Shown piece after piece: positions 1 through 6,283 of a stretch of 16,848 nucleotides of DNA. Both the position numbers and the translations under genes were made by a program. Source of the DNA: Haloferacaceae archaeon (GTDB lineage: Archaea; Halobacteriota; Halobacteria; Halobacteriales; Haloferacaceae); NCBI GenBank assembly GCA_003554115.1, contig PWFE01000020.1, forward strand, positions 1 through 16,848. The letters are read 5' to 3'. Numbering within the stretch: the stretch's first letter is position 1; each line of letters starts with the position of its first letter. The notes under the pieces are model-generated. The model did no database searches. It was not told where the DNA came from and worked only from the letters and a program-made list of their open reading frames with translations.

Positions 1-26
1 ATTGGTGCAGTCTTTTCGTAGCCAGC

Positions 27-527
27 TCAGCGATCTAGGTACTCTTGTTGGATCTCAATAATCGCCGTCGAGTTCTCGCAGTCAGCATACCGCCGCAGTG
101 GTTCATCATTGAGTTCGAGAAACGTCTCACCCCAAGTGAACTTAGCCAAAATCTCTTCAGCCTGCTCGCGCTCGCTGAAAATGACGAGGGCAGCCGCAAG
201 TGCTTCAACGGTGGTCAGTTGCATTGGTCGACCGAAGTTTACGGGGTTCGCCGCGACGAGATACGGTAGCGCCCGGTGTTCGCCGGCCAGTGAGAACTGG
301 GCTTCGCCCGCGGACTCCCACGAGCAGTCGAGCGCGACAAGTGCGCCGTCGACGGCCGTCTGGCGGTCGGCCGGCGAGAGCGCTTTTTCCGCATGCGGAT
401 TGAGGACGACGCCGTAGGGTGTCTCACGATGAGTCCGATGGAGCGCCGCGAGATCGAATCTGGCGAGCTTTCGGGCCGTACATTTCTGTGGGTCGTCGTC
501 GCCCTCATACCGGATGTGTAGCTCCAC
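27..527 (-). CDS. tsr3: 16S rRNA aminocarboxypropyltransferase Tsr3 (DUF367)
   Basis: Tsr3 transfers the 3-amino-3-carboxypropyl group of S-adenosylmethionine to a hypermodified uridine/pseudouridine in the small-subunit rRNA decoding region, a late ribosome-assembly step in the cytoplasm. The 166-residue product shows the family blocks in order: the N-terminal [15 protein letters not shown] (residues 6-20), [23 protein letters not shown], then [15 protein letters not shown] followed by a [10 protein letters not shown] helix, and [12 protein letters not shown] near the end. The family is unmistakable and the length is normal for archaeal members. I chose the GTG at 527 because the conserved N-terminus begins there. 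The 90 in-frame codons upstream overlap the divergent gene and do not look like Tsr3. A TATA-like element 29 bases upstream supports a leaderless GTG start. Confidence 0.93.
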   Translation of the reverse strand: MELHIRYEGDDDPQKCTARKLARFDLAALHRTHRETPYGVVLNPHAEKALSPADRQTAVDGALVALDCSWESAGEAQFSLAGEHRALPYLVAANPVNFGRPMQLTTVEALAAALVIFSEREQAEEILAKFTWGETFLELNDEPLRRYADCENSTAIIEIQQEYLDR

Positions 528-552
528 AGTATTTTCTCTGAGTGGGCACCCG

Positions 553-559
553 CTAAAAA
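553..559 (-). promoter_or_regulatory. TATA-like box of tsr3
   Basis: On the minus strand this reads TTTTTAG, centred 29 bases before the chosen GTG of tsr3. That is the spacing expected when transcription starts at the start codon. It is called by eye from AT content and position only. Confidence 0.5.
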
Positions 560-614
560 CGGCGCGTTTGGTCGTGGTGCGAACGCTCTTTGTACTCCCG
601 ACCAACCGGCTGGT

Positions 615-938
615 ATGGACTACGCGAGGCTCGTCGACGAGTACTATCGCTGTCTCGACGCCCATGAGTACGAAACGCTGAACTCCGTTCTCCATCCCGA
701 GTTCGTCCAACACCGCCCCGACCGAAGCTTCGAGAGCCGCAAGGCGTTCGTCGAGTTCATGGCCACGGGTCGACCCAACACTGAGACCACACACCAAATC
801 GAGGCCGTGCTCGAATCAGCCGCCAGCCTTGCGGCACACGGTCGATTGCTCAATTCGGAGGGCGAACAACTGTTTGAGTTTATTGACGTCTTCCGGTTCG
901 ACGACGGCCAGATTCTCGCAGTCGACACGTTTTCGTAA
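615..938 (+). CDS. SnoaL-like / NTF2-fold protein
   Basis: A 107-residue protein of the SnoaL-like NTF2/ketosteroid-isomerase fold class. It opens with a helix ending in [21 protein letters not shown], the usual start of these alpha+beta cone proteins. A charged region follows (residues 31-50), and then strands ending in [24 protein letters not shown], the typical final sheet. Members include small isomerases, cyclases and many proteins of unknown role, and no substrate can be assigned here. There is no signal peptide or membrane segment. The gene diverges from tsr3 across an 87-base gap and ends 7 bases before the convergent ATP-grasp gene. The ATG at 615 is the first in-frame start that fits the fold. 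A weak TATA-like CTTTGTAC lies about 24 bases upstream. Confidence 0.8.
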   Translation: MDYARLVDEYYRCLDAHEYETLNSVLHPEFVQHRPDRSFESRKAFVEFMATGRPNTETTHQIEAVLESAASLAAHGRLLNSEGEQLFEFIDVFRFDDGQILAVDTFS

Positions 939-945
939 CGCCGCT

Positions 946-1812
946 TCAGGTGTCAGCCGCAGTCCGTTTGATAAGTTCAGCCAGTCGGTCATAGAAATCG
1001 TCGTCGTACTTGGTTGCCGCGTCGACCGTCGGTCGAGCATTAGTCTCGTTGACGACGAGCCGCCGGTCAGTCTCCAGCAGATCGACACCCAGATACGAAA
1101 TCCCAAGCGCCTTGGCCACCCCCTCGGCGAGCCGGCGGTGTTCGGCTGGTACTTCGATCCCGGTGGCTTCTGCGCCGCGGTGGACGTTATGTTTCCACCG
1201 ACCCTCCGCCAATTCTTCGGGCAGTCGACGCTCAACGCCGCCCACACACTCGCCGTCGACGACCATCACGCGATAATCGCGGGCATCGGGCAGGTACTCC
1301 TGGATGAGATAGGATTTGTCACCTGTAGCCCGGTAGTCGTGAACGAGATTCAGGTAGTCGACGATTCCCAGAAGTGAGTCCATATCGGTCGCTTTCGCCA
1401 CTCCGATGCCGCGAGTCGCCGAGTTGGGTTTGACGATAACTGGAAACGAAAGCTCGCCGGCAGCCTTGATGACGACAGACTCCGAAACCGGGTTCGAAAC
1501 CATCACCGTCTCGGGAACCGGGATGTCGGCTGCATGCAATGCGGCGATCACCCCGCCCTTATTCCGAGAGGTGAGCACGTCCTCGCGGTTGTTGACCCAC
1601 GGAAGGCCGTGGAGGGCGTTGATCGCCGTGCCTTCCATCAGTCGACCGGGAAAGACGAAACCCACATCGAAGCGGTCGACTGGCTCGCGGTCGGTCAGAC
1701 GGATTGCGCGCTGTTTGGCTTGGAGATGCCCGATTTCGATACCGCGGTCGACGAGTGGCTCGCGGATGCGCTCGAACGTTTCAGCATGGGTCGACAGCGC
1801 GAGCCGAAGCAT
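946..1812 (-). CDS. RimK-like ATP-grasp ligase
   Basis: A 288-residue cytoplasmic ATP-grasp protein of the RimK/CofF/MptN group. These use ATP to join an amino acid, usually glutamate, to a protein or coenzyme carboxylate through an acyl-phosphate. Visible motifs are the ATP-binding PVIVKPNSATRGIGVA (about 124-139), the adenine-loop region IQEYLPDARDYRV (170-182) and the Mg-binding end GVDLLETD...VVNETNARP (242-261, with E256 and N258). The N-terminal third has the RimK-type pre-grasp fold (VGFVFPGRLMEG). I preferred the ATG at 1812 (MLRLALSTHAETF) over an upstream in-frame start at 1902, because that extension is basic and overlaps rpl10e. The gene lies 44 bases downstream of rpl10e on the same strand. 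The substrate is unknown: ribosomal protein tailing, F420 glutamylation and small-molecule ligation are all possible. Confidence 0.85.
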   Translation of the reverse strand: MLRLALSTHAETFERIREPLVDRGIEIGHLQAKQRAIRLTDREPVDRFDVGFVFPGRLMEGTAINALHGLPWVNNREDVLTSRNKGGVIAALHAADIPVPETVMVSNPVSESVVIKAAGELSFPVIVKPNSATRGIGVAKATDMDSLLGIVDYLNLVHDYRATGDKSYLIQEYLPDARDYRVMVVDGECVGGVERRLPEELAEGRWKHNVHRGAEATGIEVPAEHRRLAEGVAKALGISYLGVDLLETDRRLVVNETNARPTVDAATKYDDDFYDRLAELIKRTAADT

Positions 1813-1835
1813 ACGCTGGGAGTTCGTGGGAGACG

Positions 1836-1843
1836 ACAAAAAT
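1836..1843 (-). promoter_or_regulatory. TATA-like box of the ATP-grasp gene
   Basis: The minus strand reads ATTTTTGT, centred about 28 bases before the ATG at 1812, inside the gap after rpl10e. The ligase gene may therefore have its own leaderless promoter besides any read-through from rpl10e. Confidence 0.45.
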
Positions 1844-1856
1844 CGTGGGATCTCGC

Positions 1857-2387
1857 TTACGAGACGAGGAGTTTCTCGCCGCGCTCGACGACGATGCGAC
1901 ACGGCGGCGTGATCTTGTTGTACGCACGGCGGAACGCCTCTTTAACAACTGGAGCCTGTTCTGGCTCACAGTAGGCCGTAAAGATGGCCTCGTCGGCACC
2001 GACGCGGGCAGCCGTCGAGACGATCTTACCAAACGACTGGCGCATTCCGTCCGAAACACGGTCTGCACCCGCACCCGTTGCCTGTTTGTTTTCTCGGAGC
2101 ACCTGGTGGGGGAACTTCCGGAGCATCATCTTGTAGTTGCCTTCACCGAGGGTTTTCAGCAGGTGGCGGTTGGCCGACAGTCGCGAGGACTCAAGCGAGC
2201 CGTGACGAAGCTGGACGGCCTCTTCGGTGACGAGGCTGATCTGAACCGGGTAGTCTTCAGGGTCGGCTTGGAGATTACCCATGTTGTGCTGTGCGATTTT
2301 CGAGCCGGGAATCCCGGTGATATACTCACGTCGGGTGTACGCGGGCTTGTCGATATCCCGGTACATCGAGGCAGGTTTGTCTCCCAT
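1857..2387 (-). CDS. rpl10e: 50S ribosomal protein L16/L10e (uL16)
   Basis: A universal large-subunit protein placed next to the A- and P-site tRNAs and needed for late 50S maturation. The 176-residue sequence has the archaeal/eukaryotic L10e signatures: [21 protein letters not shown] at the start, then FPHQVLREN (residues 92-100). The P-site loop [15 protein letters not shown] (107-121) matches the eukaryotic loop closely, and a C-terminal ferredoxin-like half ends in VERGEKLLV. Length is normal. The ATG at 2387 is fixed by the conserved N-terminus. In haloarchaea this gene commonly stands outside the large ribosomal operons, as here. It shares its strand with the ATP-grasp ligase downstream and diverges from an SRPBCC gene. 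Confidence 0.97.
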   Translation of the reverse strand: MGDKPASMYRDIDKPAYTRREYITGIPGSKIAQHNMGNLQADPEDYPVQISLVTEEAVQLRHGSLESSRLSANRHLLKTLGEGNYKMMLRKFPHQVLRENKQATGAGADRVSDGMRQSFGKIVSTAARVGADEAIFTAYCEPEQAPVVKEAFRRAYNKITPPCRIVVERGEKLLVS

Positions 2388-2395
2388 AGTTAGTT

Positions 2396-2403
2396 ATCAC
2401 CTC
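2396..2403 (-). promoter_or_regulatory. Shine-Dalgarno-like GAGGTGAT before rpl10e
   Basis: The minus strand reads GAGGTGAT, complementary to the conserved end of archaeal 16S rRNA, 8 bases before the rpl10e ATG. Such a strong match is uncommon among the genes in this window. The TATA-like box puts the predicted RNA start at about 2395, so this element may lie at or just upstream of the 5' end. Whether it acts as an RBS is therefore open. Confidence 0.5.
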
Positions 2404-2416
2404 GAACGCTACTGGC

Positions 2417-2426
2417 CCAAATAAGG
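2417..2426 (-). promoter_or_regulatory. TATA-like box of rpl10e
   Basis: The minus strand reads CCTTATTTGG, a good archaeal TATA candidate centred about 34 bases before the ATG. The predicted leader is only a few bases. Confidence 0.55.
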
Positions 2427-2456
2427 CCTTCGATGGAATCCCGCAGTTTCGCGGCC

Positions 2457-2471
2457 TGTGAGATACTCACA
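2457..2471. repeat. Perfect 15-bp dyad in the rpl10e/SRPBCC intergenic region
   Basis: TGTGAG-ATA-CTCACA is a perfect inverted repeat with 6-bp arms. It lies upstream of the rpl10e TATA box and about 130 bases before the SRPBCC gene. The last A begins an 8-base direct repeat, ACGGTCGA at 2471-2478 and 2484-2491. It could be a regulator site or a small hairpin. The rest of the 210-base gap (2388-2597) shows no gene. Confidence 0.4.
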
Positions 2472-2597
2472 CGGTCGAATCGTACGGTCGACGCCTTAGA
2501 ACTGTTTCGACGGTCAGGCCACCAGATACGTGGGATCTAAACGAACAATCAGGTACTCGACACAACAGGTTTCCCACTGTCACGCATACAACCGGAC

Positions 2598-3050
2598 ATG
2601 GTTCACGTTTCAGATAGCATCGTGGTGTCGGAATCCGCCGAGACAGTGTTCGAGACGCTTGATGATCCCGAAACACATGCCACGATCACGCCCAGTATCA
2701 GTGATATTCGGAACGTCACACCCAAAGACAACGGCGGCAAAGAGTTGGAGTACACCTACCAGCTGGCAGGTGTGTCTATCGACGGTCGACTCGTTCAGAC
2801 AGTCCACGACCCACCCCGACAGCACGTTTTCGCCATGGAAGGCGGGCTGACAGGAGCGATTACACTCGACATCGAACCGGTCGAGGAGGGCACGCGCCTC
2901 ACCTACAGCGCGGAGTACACCGTTCCGGGCCGCGTTATCGCACGGGTGATCGAGCCGATGGTTCGGTGGTACAACGAACGGGAACTGGAGTCGACACTGG
3001 AGAACTTCGAAACCCTGCTTGAAGAACAACCACGTTCAGCGGCCGAGTAG
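2598..3050 (+). CDS. SRPBCC (START-like / polyketide cyclase) family protein
   Basis: A 150-residue protein with the helix-grip SRPBCC fold, which forms a deep cavity for hydrophobic ligands. The opening VHVSDSIVVSESAETVFETLDDPETH is the classic strand-helix start of the family. A run of beta strands follows (LEYTYQLAG, IDGRLVQTVHDPP, GAITLDIEPVEEGTRLTYSAEYTVPG), and the C-terminal amphipathic helix spans roughly residues 112-143 (ARVIEPMVRWYNERELESTLENFETLLEE). No catalytic residue can be named. Haloarchaea carry many such proteins of unknown function. The gene reads toward rnp4, with only 4 bases between the two stop codons. No convincing promoter was seen close to the ATG; AGGTTTC near 2571 is a weak candidate. 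Confidence 0.83.
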   Translation: MVHVSDSIVVSESAETVFETLDDPETHATITPSISDIRNVTPKDNGGKELEYTYQLAGVSIDGRLVQTVHDPPRQHVFAMEGGLTGAITLDIEPVEEGTRLTYSAEYTVPGRVIARVIEPMVRWYNERELESTLENFETLLEEQPRSAAE

Positions 3051-3054
3051 GCGA

Positions 3055-3330
3055 TTATTTGTACGGATACCGCTGGGTCGCTCCACACTCACAGCGGATG
3101 ACGACTCGCCCGTTGGTGAGCCGAACTCGCGCGTTGACTCCCGGTCGCAGGGCGACAGCACACCGTTTGCAAGTGTATCGTTTGAACTCCCGGGGCAGCC
3201 CACATCGGTTCCGTTCGGCGATCCGACGAGCCAGTCGGACATACTCCCGAGAGCGTTCGAACTCGCCGCTGTCAGCCGCGGCTTTGGCGAGTTCGAAGAG
3301 AATGTCGACGCGCTCTTCGGCGATGCTCAT
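3055..3330 (-). CDS. rnp4: RNase P protein component 4 (Rpp21/Rpr2)
   Basis: A 91-residue protein subunit of archaeal RNase P, the ribonucleoprotein that removes 5' leaders from pre-tRNA. The order is an N-terminal helical bundle (SIAEERVDILFELAKAAA, then a SREYVRLARRIAERNR helix), CKRC in the middle, a beta region (RVRLTNGRVVIRC) and the C-terminal ECGATQRYPYK. The usual Rpp21 zinc ribbon is two CxxC pairs. Here the second pair reads C-E-C, one residue shorter, so either zinc geometry differs or another residue helps. I chose the ATG at 3330 because the family begins at this helix. A 17-codon upstream extension to 3381 looks unrelated. It lies 59 bases downstream of a same-strand gene for a Gly/Met-rich protein and may be co-transcribed with it. 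Confidence 0.88.
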   Translation of the reverse strand: MSIAEERVDILFELAKAAADSGEFERSREYVRLARRIAERNRCGLPREFKRYTCKRCAVALRPGVNARVRLTNGRVVIRCECGATQRYPYK

Positions 3331-3389
3331 CAGCCTATAGGGCGTTTGGCCTCCGGTTAGGTGTTCCGGAGTCACACGCAAACAACCGA

Positions 3390-3797
3390 TTAGTCGTCTT
3401 CGAGCGCGTCGGCGATGCGTCGGAGTTCGCGGTTTGCGTCCCGGACTTCGTCCCGAAGCTGTCGGACTTCACGGACAAGCTGTTCGTTACCACCACTGGA
3501 TTCCTCGCCGCCCGGGCCACCCATTCCCGGACCGCCGCCCATGCCGCCGGGACCGCCACCCATCATCCCGCTCATCATCTGGGCGAAAGGGTTGCCGCCA
3601 CCGCCCATTCCGGGGCCACCACCCATCATCTCTTCAGGGCTTGGTGCGCCGCTCTCGCCGCGTTCTTCGCGTTCTTGCTGTCGTTTCTCTCGGATCTCTT
3701 CGACGCGCTCGCGGAAGGATTTCTCCTCGCTGTCGTCTTGGTCGGCTGTTTCGGCCTCGGTCGACGCATCGTCGTCAGTCGGTGAGTTGTCTGTCAT
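3390..3797 (-). CDS. Charged protein with Gly/Met-rich middle, unknown function
   Basis: A 135-residue protein I do not recognise. It has three zones. Residues 1-50 are acidic, then charged and helical (FRERVEEIREKRQQEREERGE). Residues 56-103 are almost pure Gly, Met and Pro, with one NPFAQMMSGMMGG island. Residues 104-133 form a heptad-like coil (NEQLVREVRQLRDEVRDANRELRRIADALE). The middle resembles the GGM-rich tails of group I and II chaperonins, which suggests a flexible, sticky linker, but nothing shows that it is a chaperone. There is no signal peptide or membrane span. It precedes rnp4 on the same strand. The ATG at 3797 has a TATA-like element at the leaderless distance. Confidence 0.8.
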   Translation of the reverse strand: MTDNSPTDDDASTEAETADQDDSEEKSFRERVEEIREKRQQEREERGESGAPSPEEMMGGGPGMGGGGNPFAQMMSGMMGGGPGGMGGGPGMGGPGGEESSGGNEQLVREVRQLRDEVRDANRELRRIADALEDD

Positions 3798-3821
3798 ACC
3801 GGCTGGTTTGCTCGGCCGACG

Positions 3822-3828
3822 GAAAACG
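3822..3828 (-). promoter_or_regulatory. TATA-like box of the Gly/Met-rich gene
   Basis: The minus strand reads CGTTTTC, centred about 28 bases before the ATG at 3797, consistent with a leaderless message that may include rnp4. Confidence 0.4.
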
Positions 3829-3905
3829 GTTGTTCATCCATCTCGGCCGGATACGTCACTCAGAAGTAGTACTATTATCCGTAATTTTCGAGCTACGTTC
3901 TCAGT

Positions 3906-3933
3906 TTCAATAATTTGAACGGTATGTTATTAC
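3906..3933 (+). promoter_or_regulatory. Promoter region of the transducer gene, with a dyad
   Basis: TTATTAC within 3926-3933 is centred about 29 bases before the transducer ATG, as expected for a leaderless transcript. Directly upstream, 3906-3919 is a 14-bp inverted repeat, TTCAA-TAAT-TTGAA, which would overlap a BRE-proximal regulator or TFB site. The surrounding 3830-3958 is AT-rich and holds no gene. Confidence 0.45.
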
Positions 3934-3958
3934 AGATATCACTCGTTATAGTCGGTAT

Positions 3959-5323
3959 ATGGGTCAGTCAGCAGACGTCGTCGATGCAGAGCTTCCTTCA
4001 GACCAGTTCAGTTTGGCGGGCGAGTACGCTGAGATGAGCGCGACAGAAGCGAAAGTCGAACTGCAGGAACGAACCAAAGAACTCACCGCAATCACGCGGG
4101 CAAACGAGCTGTTCACCGATATCGACCGGTCGACCGATGAGCTAATCGGGCTTTTCGTTGAGGAACTCACTCAGTGGTTCCAGTATCCGGCTGTCACCGA
4201 AGCCCAGATTGCGGTCGGCCAAACAGTCGTCGAATCAGCCGGCTTCCAGCGGGTCGGCACACCGCTAAGCAAAGAATCGACAACGGAAGCCGGCACTCCA
4301 ATCGTTATCGAGGTCGTCTACACCGAAGAACGACCCATCGAAGACGACGGGCCGTGGCTTTCACAGGAACACTCGTTTTTGTCGACGATTCTCTCGTTCA
4401 TCCGGGCGCACAAAAACCAATCCGAGCGACAACAACAGGTCGAACGAGAGCTTGAAGCCGAACTCAGCGAGCAGCGAGCAGTCGCCAACGATGTACAAGC
4501 TGACATCCGTGAGATCGAGGCCGCCGCCAGTGAGATGGCCAACTCGACCGAGAAAATAAGCAGGATGGCCGCCGACTCTGCGGGCTCGATGGACGAAATC
4601 GCAAGAGAGGTCTCAGACATGTCGGCGACAGTCGAAGAGATCGCCTCGACGGCCGAAGAGGTCGCCGCCACGAGCGCAAACGCCGAAGAACTCGCAAACG
4701 AGGGCCGGAATGCCGCCACGGAGGCTATCGATGTCATGCAACGCGTCGACGACTCCACGCAGGCAGTCTCGGACGATGTCGACACCCTGCAGGATCGGAT
4801 CGACGAAATCGACGAAATCGTCGAGGTGATCAACGACATCGCCGACCAGACCAACATTCTCGCGCTCAACGCCTCGATTGAGGCGGCCCGCGCCGGCGAG
4901 GCGGGTTCGGGCTTCGCCGTCGTCGCCGACGAGGTCAAATCGCTGGCTGGCGACTCACAAGAACACGCCAGCGAAATCGAATCGATGATCGACGAAATCA
5001 AAGCTGATGCCGACGACACCGTCGAGAGTCTCGACGAAACAAACAGACAGGTCGACGCGGGAATCGAGAAGGTCCAAAACGCGATGGATACGCTCCAAGA
5101 TATCGCACAGGCCGTCCAAGAGGCTTCACAGGGAATCCAAGAGGTCTCCGGTGCGACCGACGATCAGGCTGTCTCAACCGAGGAGGTCGCCAGTATGATC
5201 ACTGAACTCGTCGAAGAAACTCAGATGGTTGCCAGCGAAATCGAAGCAGTCGCTGCAGCCAACAGACAGCAGGTCGGGACAGTCGAAGACATCAATCAGC
5301 GTGTCGACCAGCTGACTGACTAA
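3959..5323 (+). CDS. Soluble methyl-accepting chemotaxis transducer (Htr family)
   Basis: A 454-residue cytoplasmic transducer that should pass a signal to CheA/CheW and thus to archaellum rotation. No hydrophobic membrane segment is present. Residues 40-150 form a GAF-like sensor domain, with the WFQYP motif at about 73-77 and EVVYTEERPIEDDGPWL at 118-134, also seen attached to sensor kinases. From 155 to the end it is one long coiled coil. The signalling hairpin tip lies at 290-330 (ADQTNILALNASIEAARAG, GFAVVADEVKSLA), which is canonical. Glu pairs at 226-227, 233-234, 243-244 and 408-409 lie in the expected methylation helices. The ligand is unknown. No che gene is nearby, so it is an orphan receptor. 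The ATG at 3959 is supported by the promoter spacing. Confidence 0.93.
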   Translation: MGQSADVVDAELPSDQFSLAGEYAEMSATEAKVELQERTKELTAITRANELFTDIDRSTDELIGLFVEELTQWFQYPAVTEAQIAVGQTVVESAGFQRVGTPLSKESTTEAGTPIVIEVVYTEERPIEDDGPWLSQEHSFLSTILSFIRAHKNQSERQQQVERELEAELSEQRAVANDVQADIREIEAAASEMANSTEKISRMAADSAGSMDEIAREVSDMSATVEEIASTAEEVAATSANAEELANEGRNAATEAIDVMQRVDDSTQAVSDDVDTLQDRIDEIDEIVEVINDIADQTNILALNASIEAARAGEAGSGFAVVADEVKSLAGDSQEHASEIESMIDEIKADADDTVESLDETNRQVDAGIEKVQNAMDTLQDIAQAVQEASQGIQEVSGATDDQAVSTEEVASMITELVEETQMVASEIEAVAAANRQQVGTVEDINQRVDQLTD

Positions 5324-5339
5324 GTAACTCGCTGCCTAC

Positions 5340-6089
5340 TTAAAAAGAACCGAGACTCGACTGCAGTTCGCGGCGCTGTCGACGCGCTGTGAGTTCGTAC
5401 CCAACCAGCTCTCGCATGTCGACGGCGTACGTCGAGCCGCCCCGGTCGAGCACCAGAATCCGTCCTTTTGTCCCCCGAACCGTTCCGGTTGCCATTGTCT
5501 CGTCGACCGGTTGGCTCATCAGGTCGAGGCCGTACTCGAAATCGAACGTATCGATGGGATCGAACTCGGCGAGAAGGGCATGCCACGCCTCGACGTCGAC
5601 CGATCGGCCGAGTCCCGCCATTTTGGTCGGCACGCGGACTCGATCGGTGAGTTCGGTGGCGATTTCGGCTTCGAGTTCACGGGCGATTCGGCCGTCGTCG
5701 ACGGTCCGAATGTGAGCGCCCCGGTCTGCACCCTGCTCACGGAGGCGGGTTTCGAGCCGCCACAACTTGGTGACGCCGACTTTGAACTGATCCGGCGCGA
5801 ACGCCGCCAGATAGATTGCGTGGTCGTCGAAACAGTCCATCTCGTCTTTCAAGCAGGTGCCCGTGCATCGCGCACACACCCAGACGTGGCTGTGGTCCGG
5901 GCAGTAGGGTGCGGCTGGGTTTTCACAGGCGATGTGGTTGTCATCGTGAACGGTTCCTGCACAGTGGCGATCTTCGAGTGTGTATTCGAGGTCGACGCCC
6001 GATTCGAGATCCAGATACTGGAGCCCATCGCTGTCGCTCAAAAGAAGGCCACCGTCGACCGAATCATACCCCACGACCTGCACACCCAT
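5340..6089 (-). CDS. DUF2797 family cysteine-rich protein
   Basis: A 249-residue protein of the DUF2797 family, function unknown. An N-terminal beta region (MGVQVVGYDS) leads into a cysteine cluster at C43, C55, C63, C72, C75, C79 and C86 with nearby histidines (PDHSHVWVCARCTGTC), very likely one or two zinc sites. Then comes AIYLAAFAPDQFKVGVTK (residues 91-108) and a TRLREQGA helix. This pattern is reminiscent of GIY-YIG nucleases, although that is my inference. The C-terminal part is beta-rich (GTVRGTKGRILVLDRGG). I chose the ATG at 6089 because family members start with this VQVVGY strand. A GTG at 6134 would add 15 residues. It is convergent with the transducer gene, 16 bases away, and divergent from the GCS2 gene. 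Confidence 0.82.
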   Translation of the reverse strand: MGVQVVGYDSVDGGLLLSDSDGLQYLDLESGVDLEYTLEDRHCAGTVHDDNHIACENPAAPYCPDHSHVWVCARCTGTCLKDEMDCFDDHAIYLAAFAPDQFKVGVTKLWRLETRLREQGADRGAHIRTVDDGRIARELEAEIATELTDRVRVPTKMAGLGRSVDVEAWHALLAEFDPIDTFDFEYGLDLMSQPVDETMATGTVRGTKGRILVLDRGGSTYAVDMRELVGYELTARRQRRELQSSLGSF

Positions 6090-6125
6090 GCTACTGTGTG
6101 GATACCTAAAGCCGTACGCATCCCC

Positions 6126-6195
6126 GGTAGCCACTGTCTACCGACGGACAAAATTAGTAGTCAGTTCCTTCGGGTTATCGGTAGGTAGTGGCTAC
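6126..6195. promoter_or_regulatory. Paired GTAG-N7-CTAC dyads in a divergent promoter region
   Basis: Two inverted-repeat elements flank the AT-rich patch around 6150-6158: GGTAGCCACTGTCTACC (6126-6142) and GGTAGGTAGTGGCTAC (6180-6195). Each is itself a dyad of type GTAG-N7-CTAC. The two copies are also inverted relative to each other, with 14 of 16 positions matching. They sit between the divergent DUF2797 and GCS2 genes and could be operators for a dimeric regulator. Part of the first copy overlaps the alternative GTG start at 6134. Confidence 0.45.
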
Positions 6196-6283
6196 GTCAT
6201 GCCTACGGCCGGTCGAAAGCAGTGTCCTCGCTCGACTGCCGTCTACGATAACTCTTTGAGTGTGGCTTCCAACGATCAGAAAA

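Noticed and set aside
3415..3918. Proline-rich plus-strand open frame opposite the Gly/Met protein
   Set aside because: The Pro runs are just the complement of GGN glycine codons on the minus strand. No independent signal was seen.
4318..5019. Long minus-strand open frame (233 codons) opposite the transducer gene
   Set aside because: It is an antisense shadow of the biased codons of the coiled coil: a Ser/Ala-rich product with no domain, lying fully inside a clear gene.
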